64,000 nt of DNA from Epichloe hybrida (lineage: Eukaryota > Ascomycota > Sordariomycetes > Hypocreales > Clavicipitaceae). Numbering within the stretch: the first letter of the stretch is position 1; each line of letters starts with the position of its first letter. The translations under genes were made by a program, and so were the position numbers. Under the pieces are notes generated by a model. It ran no database searches. It saw only the letters and a list, made by a program, of their open reading frames with translations, and had not been told where the DNA came from. The stretch spans positions 1,240,001 to 1,304,000 of the forward strand of contig JAFEKR010000012.1 in NCBI GenBank assembly GCA_019022495.1. The letters are read 5' to 3'. Shown one piece after another: positions 11,070 through 22,299 of the stretch.

Positions 11070-11580
11070 GATTGTTTTGCGCGTCGAGTCCCGTCTATGC
11101 TTGGTACTCAACGGAAGTAAGTCGAGCTCCAGAGCTTAGCCACGTCCCTCCCTCCCCTCCCCTCCTCCCCTCTTCAGCAGTCTTTATACTTTTACCCAAG
11201 CTCCATCCGAAAGGATGCGTCATCGGTGCCCGTCCCTCCGTTGTCGACAACTTAACAAGTGCGATCCGGAAAAGGAAAGGCAGCGATGCTGGATTTGCGC
11301 CTCGCCTCGCCTCGCCTCGCAAGCCTTGTTCTAGTTCGACGGCGTTGCAGCAATAACGGACGAAAGCCGCGGAGGTTCGGCGAAGATGGATGCGTCATCT
11401 CACCCGTGCGGCGTCAATCAATTTGTCGATTTGGAGAAACCGCTGACGTAACCCGAGTAGAAACGCCGATCTATGCCCGTCACGTGCGCGGGCCCCGCAT
11501 CAAACCGCGCGATAGGGTGATTGATTTCGAATCTGTCAGCCGCCCGTCCCACTTACCATTTGGACGAACCCAATCCGGGG

Positions 11581-11608
<28 letters not shown>
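11581..11608. repeat. 28-base poly(A) tract
   Basis: Uninterrupted run of A between GGGG and GGGG; its length may be a sequencing or polymerase artefact. Confidence 0.9.
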
Positions 11609-11611
<3 letters not shown>

Positions 11612-13833
11612 GGCAGCGAATGCCGAATTCCCGTCGTCGCAATTTTTTTCTTTTGGCACTTGATTCTTCACAGTAGACATGTCTCGTTGTGAATAAACTA
11701 CTGGCTGCTAAGCAAAAAGAACAAGAGTGCTCATCAGACTGCGCCCTTGCGGTGAAACAAACAATCCCGTTTCTCATCCTGTACACTCCGTCCGTGCCGT
11801 GCTGACCAAAAGTGTCGGAACAAGCATGATATTGCGCAGCCGCAAATGTGGCCCGCCCATTACTTTTAATATCTCTTTTATTTTAAGAATGCCCTCTCTT
11901 TATAACCCCCTTTTCCTTCCTTGCTTCTGTATCTTGGAATAGACAAAGTCAGCTCATCATGACGATGACCATGTCTGCTACACGGTTCTTTCCCCAAAGC
12001 CTACGGATTAAAACTTGGGGGCATTGAGGAACAGACCTATCAGAACACCACCATATGGTACGAAATCGATCTCGATGAAACGCTTGTTGCCTAGGCATTG
12101 GCCAACATCATCTTCCATGCAACGGCCAAGCGTTAGTCTATCGAATGTCCCAAGGGCCAAAGTGCGTGCTGGGCAAAGAACTGGCTCGCTCGTAGCTCTA
12201 CCACTTACTTGCACCGTTATTGTAGGCATCAAGCAGGGGGAAAAAAAAATGTGCCAATGGAAAATACGTAGTCGTACAGGTGGAGGGCCGGCATCTTGAT
12301 GATGGACGAGGATTGCTTTCACACAGTGCACTTGTTGCCGATGCGGGAGGTTTCAGTGGCCTGATTCTTTGCAGAAGCCAAATATCCCCAGTCAAGTCGA
12401 ATAGATGGGTCATGCTTACCTTTTATGCCATCTCTTGGATTGAACAGAAAGGCCTCTGGGACCTACCAGGGTCCCCTTTGGTGATGGCCGAGACGACTTC
12501 ACTTCCTCGTTCGTCCCCTCCTTCCATCACGCGGATCGCCGACAACGGCGTGCAGAATACTCCGACGCAAGGCCGCCGTGAACATTGGGCCATGCAGTAT
12601 GCAGGTATACATGAAGTAGCTCTCTCCGCTTCATTTGCTTCATCACCAACAGGGATGGGACGTTGGCCGTTGGAGTACGGAGTACATGGAGGTTGCTGAA
12701 CAGGCCCCTGGGCTCCGAGATCCTATCAAAGCAACGAAATAACACACGTGGGGGATTCACAAAGCAGCCGTATCACAGGAATTTGTACTCCGTACTTGGG
12801 GATATCAGAAGATGCCCCGGGCTGGGCAGCCGGAAACAGGGGTTAAACGCCACATGGCTCGACCTTGTGTCCAATGTTGGACGCTGAACCCACGTCCAGA
12901 GTGCATGATCCCGGTGGCCTTGGCTCAGTTTGTGGAAAGAATCGACTGGTGGGCCAGGACGTCGTCTGTTGTATGACGAACACATAAAGGGTTGTTGTCA
13001 AATTGGCACACGTGCGAAACTACCCAAAACGAATCTTGTTCAATGTCACGGAGGATTTGACGGGAGCTGACGAGGGGGTCCTGATCTAGAAGAAGAAAGA
13101 AGAAGGAACACCTGCTGCCATTGGACCATCGAGTCTCTTTGCAAACACTCGTGGAATCTCGCAATAGGAATCTGGGATTCATGCGTCTGCGTCGGTGCGT
13201 ACCCGCCGCTGAATGTATGACGCAGTCGTCGATCTACATGGAGCGATGCCAGAAAGTGTTCAGTTGATGAGACATGTTGTCCATGAACCAAGAACAATGA
13301 CCTGGGATCCCGCAAGAGAATTCTGTACGTCCCCGAAGACATAACATGGAGAGATGTTTCCACTGGGCCAGTCTTTCCCGCGATCGCCCACGTGGGGCAG
13401 ATGTGTCGCTGGGGATTCTTTCAAACCTCCGGGGGGAGGCGAGGAGAAGGAGGTTGGGAGGGTCCCGTGAAGGATGCCAGAGACGGGGAAAATGCCTGTC
13501 AGACCGATCCGGGAGCTCGTGGTGCAGACATCGGCCGGCTGCGCGCGGAACCTTTTTGCTTCTCATCGAGCCATTCTGGACCAGAGTCTTGCTCGAACGA
13601 GCACACCAGACGCCCAGGGTTCGCTGCCACTGCTGTCTGCTGTCTGCTGATATGCCGTCGCATGTACATGGCTGATGGTTTGGTTTCACGCTTGGATGGT
13701 TGAGAAACGTGTCTTTACACCGGAAATGGCCTCGTCGATGAAATCGCATGCTTCCTCCAAGTTGCTCCCACCGATTCGGCAGGCAGGAATTCGGAAGGCT
13801 CCTGCCAAGTTGGCCTAAACTTAGCACACGGGT

Positions 13834-13876
13834 GGGGCAAACTAGGGCAAACTGGGGCAAGCTGGGGCAAGCTGGC
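13834..13876. repeat. Decamer tandem repeat, about four units
   Basis: Units of the form TGGGGCAAAC / TGGGGCAAGC repeat four times with single changes. Confidence 0.8.
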
Positions 13877-14928
13877 CCTGGAGGTTTTGGTGGCTGTAGA
13901 CGCGCGCTTGCCCGCAGCCAATCCCGTCTCTGCTTCCGCCCCCAACATCCACAGTCAGCCACTCCGTGTTACTCGCATCGTTCACGTCGTTCACGATATA
14001 TCCGCTACGATGGCGTCTATCATGACCCACTTGCCATCGGAAACGCCCCCTTCATTCGTCGAGCGCTCCATTTTCACCGTACATACGGACTATAGCCAAA
14101 CATTGACCACTTTTTAGTCTCTCTAATGAGGACCCTCTCTGAGTGTGAATTGCTCCATTTAGTCACGTCCCCCCCCTTCTCCAGATACGTCAACATATTA
14201 ACCGCCACAGTTCTACCTTCTTAACCGCCGGGCCGCCCCCAGATTCCCCCTTGGCCAATATCATCGACCCATTTCCCAACAAGTCGACGTTTTGGACACG
14301 GCGAAATCGTTTCACTTCCATTCTCGTCTTGTAGACCTGGTTGCAACTCTACAGCCGCCCATCGTGGCATTGGTCTTCGTCTTTTCTTAGTCAAGGCGAT
14401 GGATCTCATCGTCGTCTCAAGATCTTAAAGCTGCTTCATGTCCCCGTCGTTTGAGGCCAGGCCAAGCTTGTTTCGTTTCTTCTCCAACTTCTTCATCCCT
14501 CTTTGAACGTGCCTAGACTGGTTTTTTTTCCCCGGACATTTTACGTTTCTTTTTTATCCAATCTCTCGTTCCATCACCGGCTTGAACGACGGGGTCAATT
14601 TTTTTTTTTTCATTCCCCCCCCCCCCCCTCACTTGCCCAGGGGAAATTCGACTACCCACACACGAGCTCTCTGTATTACCTGTCTTATTTCCCCATCTTT
14701 GATCATTATATCATCATCAGTGCTGCAGGGAAGCACATGCACAAGCTCTGCCCACCTTCGTTTTCAATAATCTTGCTATAATCGATAACTTGAGCAGCCC
14801 AATCAAGTCCGGCTCCAGCCCAGCCCCAGTCCAACGAGCCGGCCTCGCAGAATTATATCACATTTACGTCCCACCATCTTGAGAGGGACACTTTTTCTCT
14901 CTCTCTCTCTCGTCACTTTCGTACCATA

Positions 14929-16135
14929 ATGCCTAAACATCACCGCACCGCCAGTGGACCTCATCACAACTATGCTCATCAGCTGTCGAGCGCCATGGCT
15001 ACATCGTCCATGTACGCCCAGCAATCGCAACCACAGCGCGTTCAGGTTCCCCCCAGCTACTACACTATCCCCCCTGAATGCCCCGAATCTGCCTCCCTGC
15101 AGGTCCCTTCGGCTCAGCAAGCCTCCTATGATGCATACATGGTCGACGCCTCGTCCTTGCCCCCGGCGGCTCAGCATCGGGCATCCTCAGGTGCCTGGAC
15201 CGTTGACGACGACAACCAACTCGTCACGGCAAGAATGCAGGGTCTGAACTGGAGCCAAATCAAAGACGCCTACTTCCCCAGCAAGAGCGCGAACGCGTGC
15301 CGCAAGCGCCATGAGCGCCTCATGGAGCGCAAGGGCGCAGATGACTGGGACACCCGCAAACTTCAGCAAATGGCCAAGGAGTACATGGGCATGCGAAAGG
15401 AGATTTGGAGCGGCCTCGCCGCCCGCATGGGGGAGAAGTGGAATGTCGTCGAAGCAAAGGTAAGCAAAGCAAGCGTCCTTTTCTCCGCGGGCTCACATCA
15501 TGAACACTTTTTTCTCCTATATCTCGTATAAAAGTTTCACTTGGAGCCCAACAAGAAATCCCCAAAAAAACACACACTCACACAAGTCGCTGATCCAAAA
15601 ATGCCTCTCTCTTTCGAAAAAGTGCATGTCCAATGGACTGAAGAATCTGCAAAGTGCGGCTCGCGCGGCTTCGCGCCGCGATCGCCTCGAGACCAGCTCT
15701 CACATGACAGGGTATGACGACGACAGCGGCATTTCCGGCATCGCCCTGACTCCTGTTGGTGAACTAGACGCATCCTACAGCAGTCCTGAGATGGACTCCT
15801 CGGCCGGCGCAGCGCATTCCTTTACATCGAGCTCCGCCGCTTCTGGCGTCGGCTATCAACTCCAGGGACACGCAGCAGCTCAGACACACCTGCTCCCGTC
15901 CAACGGCCATCACAGCTCCTACGGCCTCAACGCATACGGTTGCGGCGGCGGCGGCGGCACCTCCTACGCCAGTCACCACCACCACGGGTACTCCTCCAGC
16001 GTGAGTTCGACGACGAGCATGGGCCACCGATACGCCTCGAGAGGAAACAGTCCGTACATCGACGGCCAGAGGTTACCCAACGCGGACATGGGCATCGATA
16101 GTCTCATCAACCCATCTGGCGGCAGAAGAGCATGA
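14929..16135 (+). CDS. Two-repeat Myb/SANT DNA-binding protein
   Basis: Exons 14,929-15,459 and 15,623-16,135; the 163-base phase-0 intron (GTAAGC ... GAAAAAG) joins WNVVEAK to CMSNGLKNLQSAAR, continuing the third helix of the second repeat. Product 347 aa. Repeat 1, about 88-135, has Trp90 and Trp108 and the recognition-helix segment SANACRKRHERLMERK; repeat 2, about 138-195, has Trp140, Trp160 and Trp171. Basic helices suggest DNA binding, probably in the nucleus. The N-terminal 85 residues are Gln/Ser/Pro-rich, and the C-terminal 120 are low-complexity with Gly and His runs, like an activation or disordered tail. Target genes cannot be told. The long pyrimidine-rich leader ends in a (TC)n tract just before the ATG. 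The AAG acceptor is less usual than CAG/TAG; an alternative acceptor nearby would change only a few residues. Confidence 0.85.
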
Positions 16136-16868
16136 TGGAGCACGCGAAAAAAAAAAAAAAACGTGCTGATGAGTCTCTTGCGTTGACCACGCCAGGTTTT
16201 CCTTGTCGTTCCTTTCGACATTGACAGCCAGATATGTGTCGCCCCCCTTTTTTGAACCAGGGCTTTCCTGCCTCTCAATTTTTTTTTTTTTTTCCGTCTT
16301 TTTCTTTTCATCTTCATCTTCACAAAGGCCATTACTTTTCTCTTCCATCTGCGCTCATCATCTCAAGGATATAGGTTTTCGAATAGGCGTTACGGAGCAT
16401 GCGCAACATGGGTTTTTTTATTTGGGGGGGAGGGAAACAAAAAAGACGGAAGCGGGAGATTAACGACGGTGGAAAAAGGGGTCGGGTCGGGGCTTTATGA
16501 AATAATGATTTGCTTTCTTTTGTGTTTAGAGCGGACGCAGTCCTGCTGAGCAAATGCACCGTCCGTCATTTTCCTACGATATTTGAGCCTGAAAGAACTT
16601 TGGTAACGGGTCAGTGCATCCTATTTTCAATGTATACTAGAGATGTACCTTAACAAAGGTGCCTTGGGACATGACGTTTCATTTCTAGTGCACTGGTTCG
16701 CTGGTAGTACAGTAATAGTTAATCTCTAGGTCACCACCACCATGAAAACCTACTCTTACAAACCCTCCTCCGCCATACCCATCGGGATTCGATTCCGTCT
16801 CACCGTCCCGCTATATCCCGGACAATGCAATGCAAATGCGTGATTGCACAGATTAAGATGCAACAAGG
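16136..16868. other. Intergenic between converging genes (Myb and COX10)
   Basis: 3' regions of two converging genes. Runs of 15 A (16,147-16,161) and 16 T (around 16,280) are present; no gene is supported. Confidence 0.45.
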
Positions 16869-16902
16869 AAAAAAAAAAAAACAAGCATGTTTTTTTTTTT
16901 TT
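16869..16902 (-). terminator. A13/T13 inverted repeat immediately after the COX10 stop
   Basis: Thirteen A, the 8-base spacer CAAGCATG, then thirteen T: a perfect 13-bp inverted repeat starting four bases after the COX10 stop codon on the minus strand. In the mRNA it could form an A:U hairpin, or internally fold the 3' UTR. A role in 3' end formation or stability is inference. Confidence 0.45.
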
Positions 16903-16906
16903 CTCG

Positions 16907-18496
16907 TCAAGACACACTCTTCTTCTCGGCGACATTCGCAGCCGTCATGGTAGCCATGTCCTCCAGCTCTTCGTCCTCCCACTCGCCGTCGTCGCCGCCG
17001 AAGACGCTCTTCCACGCTCGACTCCACATGCCCTTTTTATGGAGCAGAGCCAGCATCATCACACCTGGCAAGTGCCATACGCTGGCCCAGAAGAGGCCAC
17101 GCGCACTGCCCCTGTGGCCCTCAAACTTCCAAAACCGCACCGCTTGCCGGATAAGCCACAGGTTGACGGGGAGACTGGTCGCGGCAAAGGACCACTCCGT
17201 GATACCGGCCGCGCACAGGCCTAGACTGATGGGCAGGCAGGCGATGCTATATCGCAGGGCGACTCGCGAGTTGCGCCCGGGGTTGGTCCACGCTAGCATG
17301 CGCAATCCCGCCGCCTTGTACTCGTCCCGGATCGACCAGCTGAGGGCCATGAAGTGCGGGAACTGCCAGGCAAAGAGCAGCCCGGCTAGGAGCCAGCCTC
17401 CAATTGACGAGCCGTCACTGGCAAATAGCAGTTCGCGCCACGAACCATCCTTGGTGGCCGCCTCCCCAGCAGCGGCTGCCCATCCCATCAGAGGCGGGAT
17501 GCCACCCACCACGGCGCCAATCCACGTGTTGAACGCTGTGAATGCCTTGAGCGGCGTATACACCCCGGCGTACAGGACGATGTTGGAGAGGCCCAGAAAC
17601 GAGACGGTGGGATTGACGCCAAAAAACAGGGCACCAACTCCAACCCCCCCGGCGAGGATGGCAAAGAGCGCAGCCACCCGAGGCGACACCAACCTGCGAA
17701 CAAGCGGTCTGTTCCTCGTTCTCGACATTTTCGCGTCGGTCGAGGGTTCGTAAAGCATGTTGAGAGCATTCGCGCTGGCAGAGCACAAAGCCGTACCGGT
17801 GGTGAGGAAAAGGAGCGTCAGGGGACTCAGACTCGGCGTTTCCGTCATGGTTGGCATGAGCATCTCCGGGACGGGGTATAATGCGTACGGCACCATGGCA
17901 GTGAGAACAACGAGAACGGTAAGTCGCGGCTTCGAGAGTGACAGAAAGGTGGAGAGGATTCGTCGAACGGAATGCGTGGGCTGCGCGGCAGCTACATTGG
18001 TGAGGATGGTGGAGGCATTGGCCGGAAGAGTGCCGTCTTCTGACGATGCAGAGGCAGAGGCGGCACCAGCGGTCCGAGACGCGGTAGCTTGTTTTCGAGC
18101 TTGTCGCCTGCGATGCGGCGGGGTGTTTGGCGCCGATCGAGGCGCATCCTGCACATTGGCTGTGAAAGTGCCCGTCGTTTGCGTCCGGGCATGGTTGGTC
18201 GATTTGAACGTGGACGTGGACAGGGACGTGGACGGGGACGGGGACGGGGACGTCGGTCGCCTCATCCCAGATCTACCTATGACCGAGTCGAGGCAATTGG
18301 ACCGCTCAAACACACGATTCGACATGAAGAAACCCGCGCTCTTGAGCGGCATAGCAAGGACGGTGTTGCCGCCGCTCCGGGGAGCCTCGAAACTCCGCGC
18401 CGAGGACAGCCATCGCAAAGACTCCTGACGTCCGAGGGTGAGGACGCCCTGAACATGGACCGCCCGAGATCGACTTGGGAGTTGTGGTGGCCTCAT
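16907..18496 (-). CDS. COX10: Protohaem IX farnesyltransferase (haem O synthase), mitochondrial
   Basis: A single 529-codon exon from ATG 18,496-18,494 to TGA. Residues 1-180 form an Arg/Ser-rich, acid-poor mitochondrial presequence and linker. The UbiA prenyltransferase domain (about 185-500) has about nine hydrophobic segments and all family motifs: N243-x-L-N-M...D254-x-x-M-x-R-T-x-x-R-P-L265 for farnesyl diphosphate binding, YTPLKAFTAFNTWIGAVVGG (313-332) with PPLMGW, and DEYKAAGLRML at 391-401. The enzyme adds a farnesyl group to haem B to make haem O for cytochrome c oxidase in the inner membrane. Its length is normal for a filamentous fungus. It shares a 437-base intergenic promoter with the divergent transaldolase-like gene. 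Confidence 0.96.
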   Translation of the reverse strand: MRPPQLPSRSRAVHVQGVLTLGRQESLRWLSSARSFEAPRSGGNTVLAMPLKSAGFFMSNRVFERSNCLDSVIGRSGMRRPTSPSPSPSTSLSTSTFKSTNHARTQTTGTFTANVQDAPRSAPNTPPHRRRQARKQATASRTAGAASASASSEDGTLPANASTILTNVAAAQPTHSVRRILSTFLSLSKPRLTVLVVLTAMVPYALYPVPEMLMPTMTETPSLSPLTLLFLTTGTALCSASANALNMLYEPSTDAKMSRTRNRPLVRRLVSPRVAALFAILAGGVGVGALFFGVNPTVSFLGLSNIVLYAGVYTPLKAFTAFNTWIGAVVGGIPPLMGWAAAAGEAATKDGSWRELLFASDGSSIGGWLLAGLLFAWQFPHFMALSWSIRDEYKAAGLRMLAWTNPGRNSRVALRYSIACLPISLGLCAAGITEWSFAATSLPVNLWLIRQAVRFWKFEGHRGSARGLFWASVWHLPGVMMLALLHKKGMWSRAWKSVFGGDDGEWEDEELEDMATMTAANVAEKKSVS

Positions 18497-18519
18497 CGTC
18501 GCCTGCTGTCTGCGAGCAT
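18493..18519 (-). promoter_or_regulatory. Upstream ORF whose stop overlaps the COX10 start codon
   Basis: An ATG at 18,519 opens an eight-codon frame that ends in TGA at 18,495-18,493, overlapping the COX10 ATG as ATGA. If the transcript begins upstream of 18,519, scanning ribosomes meet this uORF first, and COX10 would be made by leaky scanning or reinitiation. The arrangement is seen; its use is inference. Confidence 0.5.
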
Positions 18520-18933
18520 GGCGATCTCGGAAGAGGCTCGATCCACTACACCTTGAAGTTTGACGATGGCGCGAAAATCAGCCGCGTCGGTGGGTTAGAA
18601 GTTGTAGTTCCTGGTGGTTGCATAAAACGTTCCTGGTCAACAACACGTGGATGGTCATGTGACTGGTCACAAAGTCACCCTCTAATTACCCCAGAGTGCC
18701 TTGTCTAGTTTTGGTGAGCAGGCGGTCCTACCCAAATGCGGAGCTCCGACCCGAGACAAGCAACTCCGCTTTTAAATACCCACATACCCCGGATACCCCG
18801 GATACCCAGGGTCTCAGTCAAGTTTCAACCCCCTTCATAACAAGAACGACGACTTCTTTCCAAAAGATAGACCGTAGCGAACTCGTTCACCAGCAAGTAA
18901 AGTAAATTCACAACATTGCGTTTCACCCCCACC
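18497..18933. promoter_or_regulatory. Bidirectional promoter region of COX10 and the transaldolase-like gene
   Basis: The two genes diverge over 437 bases. A TTTAAATA TATA-like box lies at 18,771-18,778 on the plus side, about 155 bases before the plus ATG, followed by a short direct repeat (CCCCGGATA). No other element is certain. Confidence 0.5.
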
Positions 18934-20767
18934 ATGCCCTCATTACTCAATCTCCTCCGGGAAACCTCCCAAGTGGACTGTGACACCATGGATGCCCAAG
19001 GTAACTCATAACACACCGTTTGAAACGTCACTTATTAAACGCGAACGAGATACTAAAATCTGCCCTGCTCACAGTGGCGGAGAAGCTGGGTCCCTTTGTT
19101 GATTGCACTTCTAATCAGGTTATTAATAATAATCTACGCCAACCCACTGCCGCTTATCCATGGACCATGAAGCTTACATATTCACACGCCGCAGGCAATT
19201 GCCTATTTCGAACTCGCGAAGCTCGACGCCCCGTCCAACACTCTTCACCACCAAGACCTCATCACGGCGGCCAAGACGGAGGCCGTCGGTCCCCTATACG
19301 GTGGCACCTTAGACAGGCCCCGCAAAGGGCTGCCAAAACAGAAAACCCACATTATTATTTTAGGTAAGCTATGTAAATAGTAAATTAAATCTATATGTAA
19401 ATTTAAGGAAGTGCATATATATAAAATAAAATTAAGCTAAGCTAGTCTTCGCTTCACTTAACTCTTACGTATAAGAGTAAGCTACTAACCTAGAACACTA
19501 TAAGAAGGTGCTAGCTATTATTCTAGATTAGCTAGCATTACTAGCTAATATCTCTATTTATAACCACTTAGTTAAGAGCTTTATTAATAGTGTTATAACA
19601 TATATAAAAGGGCTATAATATAACCTTAAAGCAAAAGAAGCAAGGGAAAATTTATATATATAACTTTAAAGGATAATAGGATTATCTATAGTTCTATCCT
19701 TATCTAGCGTAATTAGGTTATCTTTAGTCCTAGGTCCTTTAATAAGGTTAACTAGCTATTCTTAGGAACCTGCATTTAATCCTATATAAGCGTCTCCTAC
19801 TAGCAAACCTACCTAGTCTCTATTAGAATAAGAAGACATATAATCTAGCTATTTATAGTTACTACACATATTACTAAAGTAGCCTAGTAGGCATATGTAA
19901 ACTAGGAATAGCGTGGTAAGATTATCTTTATCCTATGCTATCTATTACATATAGTAGTCATAAGGATTCACGTATAGCATACCTCTTAATTAAATTAAGA
20001 AGGCATTTATATATAAGGGCCGCTTACTTTTAATTTGCTTTAGTTAGACCTAATCTTAAAGAAATCATATATTATGGCTAGGTAAAGCAAGAATAGTATG
20101 CTACTCTTATAAATAAACATATAGGCTAAGACCATTCCCGCTTATATAAGCTAAAAGCAGCTAAGACATGCTAGGAATGCTACGTATAAGACCCTAGAAG
20201 AGGTCTTAGTTATGTATTATAAGAGGTGTTAAAGCTATATGTATAGGTGGGTTTAGGGCAGAAGGGCTACCATATTACTATTACTATTGCTATAGTCTAT
20301 ACTAAAATTAGATATAAGTAATCAAAATAGTTACAATACGTATAAAGAAGGTATGTTAACTAGAAGAGAAGATTATTAGTATATAGCACAAGAATAAAGG
20401 GATTCTATACGTACATACTGTTATTGTTATTATTGTTATTATTTTTATAAAAATCAAGAAAGGAAAAATTTAGGATTATAGCTTTTAGCTATAGGTTTTT
20501 TTTCCTTATAGCGTATAACTATCTACCACCTATTAGCTTAGGCTATATAATTTATAACTATATATCTTAACTTATAGCTAGTAAGTACAGATCTATCTAA
20601 ATAAGGTAAGAGCAAGTGACCCTTAGAATTACATTTAGCCTAAGAATCCTTACATATACGTATGTAACTAAAATTTATACTAAACCCCCTTTTACCCCTC
20701 TCTTTTTTTCCTTTTCTTTCTCTTTTCTTTCTTTCTCTTTTTATTCTTTTCTTTACTTTCTTATATA

Positions 20768-21945
20768 ATGCCTAGCTACTTAAATTATTAGCAATAAAAA
20801 CAATACCTAAAGGCATTGTACACACATAAAGAAATTCAGAAAGCTTATCTAAATACTACTTTTTATTTACACTATAGCTTACGTTAGCCTTAATTAATTG
20901 CTATTGATTTAGATAATAAAACATTAACTTCCCGTACAAAATCTCTATTAATATTATCATAGCTAATTCCTATAGCGTAAAGTAAGAGGGATTATACATT
21001 GAATTTTACTAAACATTTCTAAACATAAGCATAAGAGGTAATATAAGCTACCTAAGCTTCTACCTCTAAGGATCTATATAACTATCCCTAAGGGCTTTAT
21101 ATTTAGTTAATTCCATTACTTTTATATAGTTATTATAATAAAGGCTTTTTTATCCTAAAATTAGTTACTAAGCTTAGTTTATATAAGACTTCTTACTATT
21201 ATACTAAAGCTAATTTTATTTAGAGCCTATAGAGCTCTAACCTCTTTTATAGGAAAATAAGCTTAGCGGAGTTAGTCTAGTGACTAAAGCTAACTAGCTA
21301 CACAAGTTTATATGACTAAGCTTTTTAGAGCAGTTTAATAAAAAAATTCCCTATAAGCTTAGACAAGCTTATTCTAAGGTATCTAGCTTCTATTAGCTCC
21401 CTTAATTACACATCGGATTAAATTATACAGTTATTAATCTCTTTAGGAAAAAAAATTCGTATGATTAGGAGATTCAAGATAGTTACATTCTTGTCTTTCT
21501 GAATTTTTACATCGTAAAGGAAGACCAAATAAAGGAAGAAAAAATCAAGGAAGAAAAGACTACTATAATAACAAAAAAACGTACAAAGCATTAAAAGGAT
21601 TTATCACAATCTAACAAGTCACCCCCTCGTACAAAAGAACTATTACAAAGCTCCTCCCTTAGCCTATTACTAATAAGGCTAATTAAACAAAGCAAATCTA
21701 AACCTCTTAATTCTTATACGGATAAGCAATCTCAATAAGAACAACAATCTGTACTTAATATAGAAGAGCGTACTAATGCAGAAGAGCGTACTAATATAGA
21801 AGAGCGTACTAATGTAAAAGAGCTTACTAATATAGAAGAGCTTGCTAACAGAGAGAAGCTTACTAATATAGAAGAAAATTCTCTAGCTTATCGTACAAGA
21901 AATATTTAAACGCGACGTCTAGCAAAGAAAAGTTATACATAATAG
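20768..21945 (+). pseudogene. Accessory ORF relic of the TIR transposon, with hexapeptide repeats
   Basis: After a 60-base CT-rich tract an ATG (20,768) opens a frame MPSYLNY...QKAYLNTTFYLHY that can be followed, reading TAA/TAG as mutated Gln or Trp, through a Lys/Glu-rich part (KEEKIKEEKTT) and an 18-bp repeat array to a basic end (TRRLAKKSYT) near 21,940. I do not recognise the protein. It lies on the opposite strand from the transposase, so the element probably had two genes. Frame shifts within it are possible. Confidence 0.45.
21760..21876 (+). repeat. 18-bp coding repeat array (EERTNI-type hexapeptide)
   Basis: About six units of GAAGAGCGTACTAATATA with substitutions, encoding E-E-R-T-N-x repeats in the accessory ORF. 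Confidence 0.85.
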
Positions 21946-22299
21946 GCCTAGATACTTTTAATCTCTTCACTTTAGAACTATTAAAGTTATTCTTAAAGGT
22001 CTTAAGAAATTAGGTTACTATTAAGGTTTTAGTTATATAATAGCTTATAGTTTTGTTAAAGAAGTTATATAAATTCGTAGATTCCCCCGTGAGGAATTAG
22101 GCTAAGTTAAAGGACTAGTTATTAGCTGCTTTCTTAATAATTTCAAATTCGCTCTTATAACGCTAAATAGAATAATATATACAGACGCGTATAATCTTTA
22201 ATCTCTTAATTATAAAACCTAAGTAACTATAGCTCTTACGTATACTAATCTTCTATTTCCTATATAAGAAATTAGTTAATATTAATCTCATTAAGGGGA

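Larger units (their letters stand above)
11070..14928. other. Gene-poor 3.9 kb stretch
   Basis: I find no convincing gene. Open frames up to 242 codons (for example 13,234-13,962 minus) have Arg/Ser/Pro-rich random composition, no domain resemblance, and mirror frames on the other strand. The stretch holds a 28-base A-run, a 10-base tandem repeat, several GTACTCCGTAC-like palindromes (about 12,675 and 12,785) and, from 14,150, a long CT-rich leader for the Myb gene. A small gene or non-coding RNA cannot be excluded. Confidence 0.45.

Noticed and set aside
13234..13962. 242-codon minus-strand open frame
   Set aside because: Random Arg/Ser/Pro-rich composition, overlapping frames on both strands, no domain or splice support.
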